Notes: generated by a model from the sequence alone, not told the origin. Counted from the stretch's first letter, positions 1 through 11,623 are shown. The stretch is DNA of 64,000 nt from Heliopora coerulea (GCA_030142905.1 JASJOG010000149.1:310001-374000), one strand, 5' to 3'. Program-made: numbers and translations.

Positions 1-1170
1 ACAAACTAACTGGGAAGAATAAGGAGGAACCAAACTTACTTTATAGATATCATTAAATACCTCATCATAACCATCGTTACCTCCAAAACTAAATAAATTA
101 TTTTCATGAACTACAGTGGTATGTCCGCAGCTCTCCTGTGGTAACTTGGCAGTAAAGTTCTTCCATTGTGCACCTTGTTCCTTCAAGTTCAATATCTCAA
201 TACTGTTGAATAGCACCATACTGTTCATTAACTCAATAATAATCCACATTCCTCCACAAACAAACATTTGATCTTCATGGACAAACGACGATGAAAACTC
301 ACGTACTGACGTCATTGGTGGGAGGTAAGTCCACTGTCTTGTTGTCCAGCTGAACATTTCAACTGACTCGAACTCCCCGCCAGCAACAATTAAATCATTC
401 CTGATGTTCACATTCTGTTCCAAACTTGGCACTAGTGAACCATGAGAATGAATTGAACTTTGTAGTTGTTGTTTTACAAGATCCACTTCCTTCTTAACCT
501 CGTCAATCTCATGCCTTATTTCGCTCATCTGATCCTTCACATTACCCATCTGATCCTTCACATCACCGATCTGATCCCTTATATCACCCATATGACGTGT
601 CAGTTCTCCGCTCAAATTCGTCATTATTTCTTTTATGCTGGATATTTCTTCCCTCACTTTGCCCATCTCCGTCCTCGTCACGTAACAATGAAGCTTTCGC
701 TTTCCATATGGTACATCTTTTCCACATACTTCACATCTTCCCTTACGGAAATTACAATCATTCATCTCGTGCTGTGCTAGATCTTTTTTGCTCACGATCA
801 ACTCACAACCATCGTTTGAACACTCCACAGGACCAAACTCGCAATGTTTAACATGCTCTTCAAGCATTCCCACCTTCATAAACTCCGGACAACCTCTCTC
901 AACATTGTCACACTTGATTTTTAACTGAGAAATCAGCTCCGTGATAACTCTTGAACTTCGTAATGTTTGTAATGTTAATGGTTCCATACACGTAGGACAT
1001 CTTTGAGATTCTTTCAGATAACGTGTGATACAAGGTTTACAGAAAGAATGTTCATTCCTCACACATTGCATCGGTTGTTTAAGAACGTTTAGACATATTG
1101 CACAATGAAGGAAATCAGCAACATCACTTTCAAAGCGTTGGTCCTCGTATCCACCGTCTGCGCAAGCCAT
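1..1170 (-). CDS. RING-TRAF zinc finger-Kelch protein, copy L-b (3' end beyond window)
   Basis: Predicted E3 ubiquitin ligase with a substrate-binding propeller. It is read from the ATG at 1168-1170, which follows an in-frame TGA, and stays open to the window edge (390 codons). Order: a C3HC4 RING near residues 23-65 (CAIC, NEHSFC, CPTC), TRAF-type zinc fingers to about residue 165 (GCPEF, KHCEFGPVEC, CEVCGK), a coiled coil containing three 7-residue MGDxKDQ-type repeats, then the first Kelch blades with their GG pairs (VAGGEF, VCGGMW, FSFGGN). The last blades lie off-window. There is no intron, as in every copy. Blade 2 carries a longer insert (MNSMVLFNSIEILNL) than the other copies. Domain identity is clear. 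Ubiquitin ligase activity is inferred from the RING, and the substrate is unknown. Confidence 0.85.
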   Translation of the reverse strand, partial: MACADGGYEDQRFESDVADFLHCAICLNVLKQPMQCVRNEHSFCKPCITRYLKESQRCPTCMEPLTLQTLRSSRVITELISQLKIKCDNVERGCPEFMKVGMLEEHVKHCEFGPVECSNDGCELIVSKKDLAQHEMNDCNFRKGRCEVCGKDVPYGKRKLHCYVTRTEMGKVREEISSIKEIMTNLSGELTRHMGDIRDQIGDVKDQMGNVKDQMSEIRHEIDEVKKEVDLVKQQLQSSIHSHGSLVPSLEQNVNIRNDLIVAGGEFESVEMFSWTTRQWTYLPPMTSVREFSSSFVHEDQMFVCGGMWIIIELMNSMVLFNSIEILNLKEQGAQWKNFTAKLPQESCGHTTVVHENNLFSFGGNDGYDEVFNDIYKVSLVPPYSSQLVC

Positions 1171-1507
1171 CACTCATTTAACTTTCGACGATATGCTGGT
1201 AAACCGTTTGCCACAGATTTTTAGCAGTGAAACAGCCTTCGTGCGTCGAACACTTCGTCAGGATCGTTCGATCTGCTTGGAAATAAAAGTTGTTCAACTA
1301 AAAAAAAATGTCCCCTTTACCCTATACACACAGAATAGACACTACACAAGCACCACTTTAGCTTTATGAATTTAACGTTCGGTTTGCGCAATTCTTGCAC
1401 ACTGATTTCCTTGAAAATGAAAAATCGCAAAGTATTCTGGTATTTGTATTCACGTGACGTAATACGGGGAGTCGGCGATTAAGAACTTAAGGAAGAAACT
1501 TCAAAAG
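1171..1507 (-). promoter_or_regulatory. Conserved upstream block of L-b
   Basis: No gene is seen. This flank is shared with the regions upstream of M-b (21,476-21,812) and R-b (47,051-47,372), so it is the ancestral 5' flank and probably carries the promoter. A TGACGTAA core (CREB/ATF-like) within CACGTGACGTAATACGGGG at about 1,452 recurs in each copy roughly 280 bp upstream of the ATG. No TATA box was recognised. Regulatory function is inferred only from position and conservation. Confidence 0.4.
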
Positions 1508-1636
1508 TTGGAAACTACCGTGACTGATCTCAAAGAATTCCAACGATTTGAGGTAAGGTCCTTCGTCAGAGAAAGAAACAAAGGTTCTTTGCTTGAAACG
1601 TTGGAATTCTTTGAGATCAGTCGCGGCAGTTTCCAA
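1508..1636. repeat. Hairpin-forming inverted repeat upstream of L-b
   Basis: Two arms of about 38 bases, beginning TTGGAAACTACCGTGACTGA and ending CAGTCGCGGCAGTTTCCAA, are inverted around a loop of about 52 bases. The same structure is at 47,373-47,501 in unit R. At about 21,813-21,895 in unit M the loop has mostly been lost. It resembles a small foldback element. The hAT element that follows begins directly after its last base. Confidence 0.65.
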
Positions 1637-2238
1637 CAGTGACGTAACAGACTAAGGTCAGGGTTAGAGCTACTCCTAAGGGCCCCCGACCTCAAAGGGG
1701 CCCCCGATGAATCTATGATGACGTCATGACTTTAAAAGTTTAAATTAATTTGAAGAAATGATATCCTATGATTCCTATCACATGATAAACCAAGGGAGTA
1801 ATTTTCACTAACATTTTATTCACAATGATATTCGTATTTCTTCTGTTGTTGCTTCCATTTTAAATAATGCGTTATATGTCATAAGTTTATCTCAGGCGCC
1901 AATTCGCCACCCGATCTCTGGTCAGCGGTCTTTGAAGAGTACTTCATGTTCGAAGAACACGATGGTCACAACGTTCGGCGGACGTTTGTTTTGCCAGGAA
2001 GTCAGTTTGGTTATGGTAATTTCGCTGTTAATACAATTTCAATCAATTTTACTTAATTGTGATTGGCTAATGACATCCAAATTAACTTTTAAATTTTTTT
2101 TTACTAGTGGTATTTAGTTACTGACGTCAGCGTTGTTGTTTCTCGAGCTTTTACAGACGGTAAAACGAATATTTGGCCAAATACGCGTGCCATTTTTCAT
2201 TAATTCTTGTCGAACCATGTTATTCCCTATACTAATTT

Positions 2239-5085
2239 ATGGCCTCAAATTTAAAACGAAAGTATAATTCTGGTGCATTTAAAAGAGCAGCGAAAAATCG
2301 CAGGATCGAAGCTGCCACATCAAGTACGAGAAACATATCTTCTTTTCTTCAAACTGAGAAGAAAGATGAATTAACAATTTGTCAAGGTGATACTCGGCTT
2401 CAAGGTGATTGTCCTGCCTCCTCGAGTGACAGTGGCAATGAAGATTATGGGAAGCAAAATCCTGAAATATCTGAAAATAATGGACGGAGTAAAGAGAAAG
2501 AAGCAGCAGAAAAAGAAGAGAGCATTACGCCCAGTGGCGTAACGGACTATGGTTAGGGCTAGAGCAACTCCTAAGGGCCCCCGACCTCTAAGGGCCCCCG
2601 ATGAATCTGTAAAAACAATTGAGATTAAAGTCTTCAAATTACGTCGATACTGAGGGTGGTGACGGGGGTCCCCCGAACGAAAATGTCCTAAGGGCCCCCA
2701 GTAATTGCGTTACGCCACTGATTACGCCATTTAACAAAGAGAACATTGCCGCTGCACCAGTACCAGAAAATCGTGTCGCTATCAGCCATTCAAGTGATCC
2801 ATCTTCAAGATTGAATTCTGTTAGTGAAAGATCTCAGTTTGATTTTGATTCTTCGAGACGTTATCCAGCAGACCGCGGCCACTTTTGCGAGACAATCAAC
2901 AACGCTTCTTTAAAAAGGGAGATTTTAAACCATGGACCATGTAGACCATCTGGCCCTTTTGAATACAGAGATGACGCAGGAACATTAGTGACTAATTTCC
3001 ATGCCAGGTATTACAACAAATTTGTCGATACTATTTCAGTTCCAAGAGGCTGGCTTTGTTATTTCAACGAACTGAAAAAGCCATACTTTGAAGTTTGTTG
3101 GCTATTTGCTGATCGTTCAAACAAGAATTACGAGAGTCAAAAGGGTTGGATAAACGGCTTATCGGGTTCTACTCATAATATGTCTGCCAAGATTAATCGG
3201 CACGAAAAGTCAGTTTTGCACATAGAAGCATCCACTGTCTGTCTAAGGTGGAAATCTGGAAAAGTTCTTCATGAAATAAACGAGAATGAAATACGCCGGA
3301 ATTCACTGTTTTGGGTCAAAGTCTTGGAACGAATCCTGTCAATCATCTTGACTTTGGCATCGTTAAGTTTAGCTTTCAGGGGGCACCGAGAAGCCGTGTC
3401 TGACGGAATATGTGAAGGGGGCAACTTTCTGGGATTGGTTGCATTGGTTGCACAATATGATGAAGTCCTTTCCGAAGTTATTTCGCTTCCCGCTAAAGCT
3501 ACTAAATATCTCAGTGCCAAAATTCAAATTGAGCTAATTAGTCTTCTTGCAAATGCGGTAAAGTCATCACTTGTCAAAAAGATCAACGATGCGTCATTTT
3601 GGTCTGTTATTTTGGATTCAACTAGTGATATCTCACGGGTGGACCAACTGAGCGTTGTCGTTAGGTGGGTACAGGTTGAGGGTGAACACTATAGGGTGGT
3701 TGAGAGTTTCATGGGTTTTGTTAAATTAAATGATACAAAGGCAGAGGGTATAGCTTCTACTGCGAAGGAGTTTCCTAAAGGACTTGATTTGTCTTTTCGT
3801 AAGATAAGAGGTCAAGGTTATGATGGAGCTAGTGTAATGAGCGGGATTCACACTGGTGTGCAAAGTTTAATTAAAGAGATGGTCCAATCTCCGGTTCCAT
3901 TCGTACACTGTGGTTGTCACAACTTGAATTTAGTAATAAATGATGCGGTTAGCTCAATACAGGAGAATGAAAGTTTCTTTGGGCTATTGCGTGAGGTATT
4001 TAATTTCTTTGGGTCATCGTTGAAAAGGTGGGAAGAACTTAGAATCCATGCTGCTTGCGGATCTCTCACTTTGAAGAAATTACGTGTTACAAGGTGGTCT
4101 TCGCGAATAGATGCAGTTCGTGCCGTCCGCGACAGATATCCGGACATTATGAAGATTCTAACGTGACTGTCTTTAACATCGACAAATAAAAAAGAAAGGG
4201 ATGAGGCTAGATGTTCTTTAGGAAAAATTAGACAGTTATGAATTTGTATTATTTATCGTTATTTGGGAACGAATTCTCCGCGCAATAAACTCCACTTCAC
4301 GTAAAATGCAGTCTCCTAAAGCTGATCTCTCAGTTGTTGCAAGGCTCTTAAGCTGCTCTCTTTCAGAACTAAGAATTCTATGGGACTCTTGGGACTCTGT
4401 GGTGCTAACGGCTTCTGCATTGGCCAAATCATGGGATGCAGCCCTCTATTTTAAACAAAAGAGAAAAAGAAAGGTCAAGAGGTTTTTGGATGAATTGTGT
4501 GATGACGAAAATATAGATAATCCTGAACAAGCGTTTAAAGTGAATGTCTTTTATAAAACAGTAGATACAGCTTTAATGCAACTGCGGCAAAGATTTGAGG
4601 GTCAAGACGTGGTAACGTCCATATTTGACATTTTATTCCCGAAACTTATGGTAAAGGCTACTCAGGAAGACCTTTTAAGAGCTTCATCGGCAATACTGAG
4701 TCAGTATCCAACTGATTTTACCGAAGACTTGGAATAAGAGCTCAGATCGTTTGTGAACGAATTTAGAAAAGAAATTGAATAAAAAGACTGTCTTGGATGT
4801 GATAAAATTGATGCTTGAAAGTCGCTTCACTTCGTCGTCTCCTATGGTGTACAAGCTACTCGTTCACTTCGTTTCAATCCCGGCAACTGTGGCATCTGCA
4901 GTGCGGTCTTTCCCAAACTAAAGCTCATTAAGACATACCTTAGATCCACAATGAGCCAAGAGAGACTAGATCACTTGGCTATTCTATCTATTGAAAATGC
5001 TGAGGCCAGATCAATTGATAAGAAGGATATGATTAACAGTTTTGCAAGTCTCAATGCACGTAGGTGCAAGCAGTTTGGCTTGTAA
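2239..5085 (+). pseudogene. Decayed hAT transposase (TTF zinc finger, DUF4371-like, C-terminal dimerisation)
   Basis: Relative of the intact 906-aa transposase at 40,698-43,418, sharing RFD-to-dimerisation architecture throughout. It starts ATG GCC TCA (MASNLKRKYNSGAFK). The coding sequence is interrupted by a 189-bp MITE at 2,532, by a TGA at 4,165-4,167 after KILT, by a further stop near 4,238, by stops near 4,735 and 4,780, and by a one-base loss near 4,913 that breaks the conserved SAERSF-SKLK region. The zinc-finger motif reads KKPYFEVCWLF where the sister has KKPYCEVC, so a zinc ligand is lost. The reading ends at a TAA after RRCKQFGL. It is a non-functional remnant. Confidence 0.8.
2532..2720. 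mobile_element. 189-bp hAT MITE inside the hAT transposase gene
   Basis: It is bounded by perfect inverted ends, CAGTGGCGTAACG and CGTTACGCCACTG, and flanked by an exact 8-bp target duplication, ATTACGCC (2,524-2,531 and 2,721-2,728). An 8-bp duplication is the hAT hallmark. Its first 85 bases nearly repeat the left end of the surrounding hAT element, including runs of GGGCCCCCGA. Removing the element and one duplication restores the reading frame (ESITP-FNKEN), so it landed in an open gene. Confidence 0.9.
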
Positions 5086-5373
5086 TTGTAAAGTGTAAAT
5101 GTTCGGTTTTATTATATTGCCTATTGGACATATTCACAGACAGTGGACACTGTGTCATGCAGTCTCGCGTGGACATAAATGTAGCTTAAATACTTTGTTC
5201 TGTTCATTTTAAATGTCATATTTCAAAAGAAATATAATTGTCATTGTATTTTTTCATTGCTAACAGCCTATTATGTAAAAATAGCATTTATGTTAGTAGC
5301 TTTGTTGTATTCGTAATAAAAAGATCAGAGCCCAGCTCAGAATTCTAAAGTGTATCGCCATAATGAAATAGGC

Positions 5374-7076
5374 ACACACTATCCGCTGTGACATTTGCAG
5401 AAGATTCTGATGTGGCAACTGGAGAGTGTAAAAGAAAATTTCGAAGAGTTAACTTTCAGCCTCATAATCTAGTTATTTTAACTCACATCAATACCTAGAA
5501 ATATTAACAAATTATGCTGCTATTAAAGGATATTCAAAACTATTTCCACGTCCATAAAGCCCGTCAGAGTAAAATGAAGGTATTCCCAACAATCTGTGAT
5601 AGTCTATAATTTCTAATAATCCTCATTATGGACTACTGTTCAGTTTATTTTACAAGAATATTAAATATTCAGCAGTCATAAAAGATAGAAGAATGCGGGA
5701 CTACAGAATTTCTTCTAATTAGTTCTGTCAAAATCAGTAGGCTGCTCATCACTGTAAAAAACGACGCAGCAATAACGAGCCAAACTCAGAGGAATTTAAC
5801 CACGTAACAAGAAGAATTTGAATATTTGATCATAACGGGACTAGTTTATTAAATATGACAATGTTCCAAGTAACAACGAAAGGAAAGAAATTCATAAATG
5901 AAACAGCCTTTCGTTGGTCTCCAGGGACGGATTTAAGGCGGAGGCACATCGGACGTGGGCCCCCCTTTTTGACTAGTTGTCATGTGACTATGCTCGGTTA
6001 CAAAACGCAAGCATTAAACATGTCGGCCACCAAGAAGATTGATGATCATTTTCAAGGTGATTCAGAACAAACAGAAAAATAAAAGGATGAGTAGAAGAAA
6101 TTCAAGTTCAAAAAACACCCGAAACGACTGTTTGATAAAAATTCCTTCCCTAAAAGCCCAGATTGTGGCAAATTTGTAAAAAAATTTGCATCCTCTTTTC
6201 TCAAAATTTTGTATCCGCTTCTGGTCTCCGTTACCATAAAACACTTTTAGTTGTAAAAACCATTTACTATTATCACGTGGTTACTTCTTTTCTTTCCAGT
6301 GGCCGAACCTTTGCGTTGGTATTCGTTTCCGTAGCCGCGTTATTTCTTTCAGGCGTGCCGAGCACATTACTGATTTTGGTAGTATTATTGTAAATTTTTA
6401 CAAAGTTATGTCCTCTTCCACGAAGCTTTAAAAATTGTCTTCTCTGGTGTCGTTGGTCGTGGTCCAGTTTGGTACAGATTTTACTTTGATTTTTACGTAG
6501 TTTCACCAGATCAATACACGGGAGAGTAGTGTCCTATTACAAATATGAATCGTTGATGAGCAACGACCACCTGCATACAACCAGTTACGGGTCCAGGTTT
6601 GATCTAAATAGATAATATCCTTACACTTAAAAATTTCCTTCATCAAAAGCTGTCACAAACCTGTTTGGATAAGCTCATTACTAAAGTCGGGAAGTTAGTT
6701 GACATCAGATATAGCCATTAGGGTAGAGAACATTCTGTATGAGGTAGTTCGGACGTAATGTAAATTTTGCGCGTGTTATTTTAAACATTTTAGAGTACGA
6801 GGTGTGACACGACAGTACATCACCTATGGACGCACGCAAGGTCATACCGGGAGTAGGTGATGGGAAAATATAACGACGATTTTTAATCCTTTAAAGCCTG
6901 CAATATTTTTACTTTTCTTTATTGTTCTCTCTTCCTTTTTGCTTTGTCCATTCGTTTTTTGTTCTAAAGGTGTCCTTCCTATGGAAAACTGGACGTTAAA
7001 GCGTTGAGGTCTTTGTTACCATATCAAAGTCACCTCAATAATTAGGGTTTCCAGAACATTCACTTTTTATTCAAGT
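5374..7076. other. Spacer of unit L
   Basis: This is homologous to M (22,158-22,630 then 24,886-26,036) and to R (47,780-49,466), where it lies 3' of NAA25. No gene is supported. A short open stretch at 5,855-6,082 (TKKIDDHFQGDSEQTE) is not conserved as a long frame in the other two units, and I do not recognise it. Confidence 0.5.
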
Positions 7077-7193
7077 TCAAACTCCTTTTAGAAAGTCGAC
7101 CTTCCGTTTCATGACATCCGAAATCTCTTGGAGAGAAACTTTGTAGCTGGACTGCATTTTCTCCCAGATTTCTGCCAACAGTGAACTATCAGT
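7077..7193 (-). pseudogene. Copied last exon of NAA25 (unit L)
   Basis: Duplicate of NAA25 exon 28 (49,467-49,589). The acceptor TTGTAG and the reading EIWEKMQSSYKVSLQEI are kept. A changed codon gives an earlier TGA (…LKGV stop), two residues short. Exons 24-27 are absent because the sequence jumps at about 7,560-7,590 from the exon 28/27 intron to sequence downstream of exon 23. This copy therefore cannot be spliced as in the parent gene. Confidence 0.8.
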
Positions 7194-7806
7194 CTACAAG
7201 GAAACACGAAGACAGAACCAATTCAGGTTTTTGTACAGAATATCACCTAAAAACTCCCCAGACGGAGAATGCTGTACCTTGTCGTGAATGTTAATGTTCT
7301 GGGGATAAATTGGAAAGGCGTTCATTCTGATGACGAAAAAACCAAACTGCAATCAGGAGCAAAATGTGTTGAGACAATCGTTCTTACAGAAGGTGAACTG
7401 TGTCATTAAGTCCAGAATGGTTTCTCTGATTTTCCCTCGTTCCCCTTCCCTAGCAATGTTGGTCAAGCAGGTAAATTTGATATGTCCGGCGAACAGCCAT
7501 AACAGGAGATCAACACTGATATAGGGGGGAGGGGAAGTGAGGGACAAAAATAACCTTTTACGACCATGTTTTAATTTACTTTTAATTATAAATATTCTTA
7601 GTGATCTATAGCATCACTAAGAAAATTTTCATTTGTTATCATCATTATAACCATTACTACGTATAGTAAGTATGTAAAGAGAGTAATTCTCCACGATATC
7701 CGTACCATCACGGTGTATTCCAAAAGGGTTAGCTAGAAAACCTTGGTTCTCTTTCTAAATGGTGGTGAAAAAATGAAAACTAAATACAACACTATTACTA
7801 GAGTAC

Positions 7807-7925
7807 TTCGTTCGGGTTGTTGGGTCACGTGATATAACACTGGCGTTACTTTCAATAAACTCAGCAATAATTTATCGTACGATCTATTCAGAAATGGCTT
7901 CCACCTTGTCGGTAAAGGACCACAT
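7807..7925 (-). pseudogene. Copied, 5'-truncated NAA25 exon 23 (unit L end)
   Basis: Duplicate of NAA25 exon 23 (52,131-52,257), reading CGPLPTRWKPFLNRSYDK. Homology stops abruptly at 7,925, and the BED-type hAT element of unit M begins. The exon's own acceptor is lost, and the base before the donor GT has changed from G to A. The junction marks the boundary between units L and M. Confidence 0.8.
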
Positions 7926-10335
7926 GTAAATGTATTATTTAACCTGAACATGTTAAGAGAAATACAACAGGCATTTGTTTGAAGAAGTTATAACTGTTAA
8001 AACTGTAACAGCAAGTAGTACAAGCAGAGCCAATACTATACTTTTCCGTACTGTTTAACCAACAACTCTGTCCTTATCGCTTGTTATACAGTAGTATAAC
8101 ACTAGCTTGCAGGTAATCTACAAGGACATGATCTTGTAGGTCACTGAAGCATGACGAGAGCAGATAGCATGCTCTCTCAGCTGTAGAAGACGATGGCTGC
8201 ACCAAAAGTGCCTGTTTGGTCGCTGCAGACCATCGAGGTAACTCCTCTGCATGTAGGCTCCACCACACGACTTTCTCTTCTTCAGTGGCAACAACCACTC
8301 CGTGTGCTGCAGCAAGGTAGTCTGGGAGCTCCGTAATCAAATCGTTGATTGTTACGTCGCTGTTTAAAAACGGGAAAATACGAAGAGCCTCGACATTGGC
8401 TGTTGTTGGCCTTAACCACTGCACAACTACTGGACACATTATTCTGGCTACCTTAAATACCTTGACGATTTCATAAAGTTCCACATTAAATTTACGTAGG
8501 AACTACTGAATTGCAGGATTAACAGTTGTCTTGGCCCTCTGTTCTAATACTGCAGCCTGTTCCATGCGGTTTTCTCTTACGATCGCAGAAGAGACTGCAC
8601 GAACGTTGAGGAAATGCGGAGCTTGGCAGGCTTCAGCGACAGTCTGCAATCGCTCATAACAAGAAAAGACAAGCGGGCCATTCCCCTCTAAGTAATAAGT
8701 AGACTTTACAAACTGCTCACCAATATCAACAACAGCAGCCAGTTCCAACTGAAGGTTAATCCAACTTTGTTCATCAGATAAAATATCTTCAATCTGTGTG
8801 ACAATCTGTGGGACGATGTTTTCGGCTGCTGCCTGTTGAATGAATCACCTCACATCGTCAAGCTGCACGAGCAGTGCTTGATATACTTCCTAGTTGGACC
8901 ACCACCCAGTCTCCCTGTTGGACTTTAGTTGGCGGCCTGTCTGCTCCTGCCATAAAAGCTTCGCTTTATGGCTGTGACTGAACATGCGGATCCATAAGTT
9001 GCCAAATTCCTGAAGTGTCGGAATCTGAAAGTGGTTGCCTACATTGTCTAGCGTGTGTGAAAAGCAGACAACACCGAACATCTTTGGAAATATAAACTTG
9101 ATCCGCTCCATGGCTGCGTGATTGATACTAGCACCGTCTTTCATGGCTGCAAATCGACTGACAGACACTCGTTAAGAACATGAGCCAAACCTTCCGCATT
9201 AACAGCCTTTTCACAACTGTCAATCTTAATCAGACGTTGTTGAATGCTCCAGTTGTCGTCAAGAAAGCGGACAATAATGACAATTAATAATAATAATAAT
9301 AATAATAATAAATTCTTTATTTATACTGTTAAAAAAATCCCATCAGCATAAAAGCTGGTATTAACGGGAGAAATTGCTACCCCTTGCCTTGTATTTCCGT
9401 CAAAAATGAGAAAAAGATCTCGGGTGTCATGATCATAAGATGGTGAGGCAATTTCTCGCTTTAGTTGGTCTACCTCTTTCTTCCGGATTAGTGGAATATA
9501 CTGCCTCAAGTTGGTGCTATGAGTTAATCGGTATCGATGCTTCTCAAGTAGGGGTCGAAGTTTGTTCACCTTATAGACAGGAACTCCGGCCTTTAAAAAG
9601 TCCTCAAACACTTCTACACGAAGTGCACGTTCGTTCATTGGCAATGTACTGTCCTGTGCTTGTTTATTCTCGGATGTTTGAAACACCTCAATACTACTTC
9701 TTTCTCTCAATTTTGATTTGGAGAGTTTTTCTTTACCCGTGTTATGTTTCTTCGAAATAATATGGTTCTTTAAAATGCTTTTCTTTGTTGATACACGCTC
9801 TTCGCATGCACTTCAAAACAGTTTGCCTTCTCGTACGCTGAGATTTTCATTCGGAATATTGTGCTACACGATCATGCAAACTTACATTTTTCGCATCAGA
9901 TTTTCCTCTCTTTCCATATTTCCCTCCAGTTGATCTCACAGTTCGTTGTCGGGTTATTTCAGCTCTTCCTGGACCACTGGCTGTACCTGTCACTTCGTTT
10001 TCACGTTCTAAATCACTGCCATCGCTATAAGTCGCCATCTTGGTTGTTAAACAAACAGCACCACAGAAGTACAGCGGTACAGCGGTACAGCCCGAGTCAT
10101 CATCAGTAGGGACTGGTTATGAAACTACAAACACCCCTATGTTCTTTGACGCCGATTGAGAGTAAATTCTGATGATAAACTCTTTCAACATAGAAAAATG
10201 ACCAATTTAATGCTTCAGAAGAAGCAGAAAATGATAATTATGCTAGCAGTGCTTTTTTTCGGAAAAATCATGAAAATTGTGCTCATAATTACAAATTATG
10301 CAAAAAGTTGTGCTAGCACGATGTATCAAAGCCTA
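7926..10335 (-). mobile_element. BED-type hAT element, unit M copy (5'-truncated at unit junction)
   Basis: Homologous to the element at 29,393-32,804 from its base 29,590 onward. About 200 bases of the left end were removed by the duplication breakpoint. The right end GTATCAAAGCCTA is followed by ATTTGCGA, close to the R copy's target duplication ATTGGTGA. A (TAA)n tract lies at about 9,281-9,311 between the two coding segments. Confidence 0.75.
8074..10038 (-). pseudogene. Decayed BED-type hAT transposase (unit M)
   Basis: The N-terminus starts at the ATG at 10,038 (MATYSDGSDLERENEV) and leads into a BED/CGGBP1-like zinc-finger region. One inserted base after HDRVAQ shifts the frame. The middle section (9,321-9,710) reads RKKEVDQLKRE and FDGNTRQG. 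Another section, 8,890-9,168, reads CFSHTLDNVGNHF. The C-terminus reads VVWWSLHAEELPRWSAATK and QPSSSTAERA, the hAT dimerisation region, ending YNKR stop at 8,074. Several frame breaks and a stop before FLRKFNVELYE make it inactive. Confidence 0.75.
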
Positions 10336-11070
10336 ATTTGCGAACGGTGACCTTGCTGGTGACAATCCACACGTTAAGCGTCAACCTTTTGGATCATCAG
10401 TGTGGATGTTATGACCCGACAGCGTCATGAGTTGATAACACTGCCACCAGTAAGAAGGGGATTTCCCCATGAAAAAATTTTTGAGTCATATTTTGTCCCG
10501 CATGCCCAAACTTGCAACGAAAGTGTAAGCTTTCTGTTACCTTCACAACGTATTTTGAATGAAAAATGAGTGACATTATAAAACTCTTGCGAGATTTTAT
10601 TTGCGTCATGGACGTTCAAGGCACAATTAACTAACAGCTATGGTTAGTAAAAAGCTCAATTAACTAATGTTTTACAAAGGTTTTCTTGAAATTATCCAAC
10701 TATGATTTCAACAACAAACCTGCAGAAGAAATTTAATAATGAACAACATTAATCATAGCTTAGTAAAAAAAGACGAAAATCAAATAATTGGAATAAATAT
10801 AAGAGAAAAGTTGTCACTCTCCAATTAAATAACTCCAGTGATGGAGAAAACCAGCAAAGAAAATATGTTTTATTGCAAGAATGAATTTAAACACACAATT
10901 TAGTTTATCAACACTTTAATAATCAGAACAGTGTTTACACTCACATGCTTGGTAGCTCAGGTGAACTGAAATAGAAATTAAACAATAAATTATTTCTACA
11001 TTTTCATGAAAAATATTACTTCAGCATCACTTCTAAATTAACCCAGAACTCACAAATTGTAAAATAACTT
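10336..11070. other. Spacer between hAT element and M-a gene
   Basis: No gene seen. It matches 32,805-33,540 in unit R closely over its whole length. The part from about 10,900 is also the 3' flank shared with the 'b' genes (19,600 and 45,085). Confidence 0.5.
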
Positions 11071-11514
11071 TGTAGTGATAGTCACGCAACATCACTATCA
11101 AACTGTATTATGCTATTTTTGCGCAGCAACAGCAATTTACCTTTTTTTTTGGAACTATTACAAACTTTATTTTTAGCTATTTTATTATAAACTTGTTAGG
11201 AAGTGGACTCGCCTAGATTATCTTTGCGCCGCAAAGGTGATTAAGTAAATTTCCGCTTGACAGCCAACACCTATACATATTTATATCTTATTACCACTTT
11301 TAATCTAATGCGCTAACACACCCTAATTATCTTGACACTAATCTTAATTGCTTTTCCGCCTCGGCTATACTAGCTACGGTATAAAATAGCTTGTAAATAT
11401 TTTTTAGCAGTCAGTCCTTCTCTACGCTCGTTGAAGTACAATTGAATGTTTATAAAACTACGTGTTAGCGTCTGAGTAGCTTCACTCTACACAACGACCG
11501 AATACTCGCGCTAA
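11071..11514. mobile_element. Candidate solo LTR, 3' of M-a
   Basis: A 444-bp insertion that unit R lacks (33,531-33,545 is the empty site). It starts TGTAGTGATAG and is flanked by AACTT on both sides (11,066-11,070 and 11,515-11,519). A TATAAAATAG box lies at about 11,380. The length, 5-bp duplication and internal TATA box fit a solo LTR. The right end is CGCTAA rather than the usual CA, so the class is uncertain. It separates the M-a stop codon from the AATAAA used by its sister. Confidence 0.5.
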
Positions 11515-11623
11515 AACTTTATTATCAGAATACATTATATCACCAATGCATTATTATTTATGCCAACAGAATTAAATGTAAAATTTCCTTTTTTTCAAGC
11601 TCAATACAAAGGAAATGTCTTCC

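Larger units (their letters stand above)
1637..5373 (+). mobile_element. hAT transposon (ZMYM1/TTF-type), copy 1, right end lost
   Basis: The left end CAGTGACGTAACAG matches the terminal repeat of the sister element at 40,492 and of the small element at 2,532. Sequence homologous to R (47,502-47,780) is missing around it, and R-like sequence resumes at about 5,374 without a recognisable right terminal repeat or target duplication. The insertion was therefore followed by a deletion at the right side. Units M and R lack the element, so it is specific to unit L. About 600 bp of leader precede the transposase start, and about 290 bp of AT-rich trailer follow it. Confidence 0.75.

Noticed and set aside
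5300..5373. Right terminal repeat of the first hAT element.
   Set aside because: No CGTTACGCCACTG-like end or 8-bp duplication can be found. A deletion explains the boundary better.
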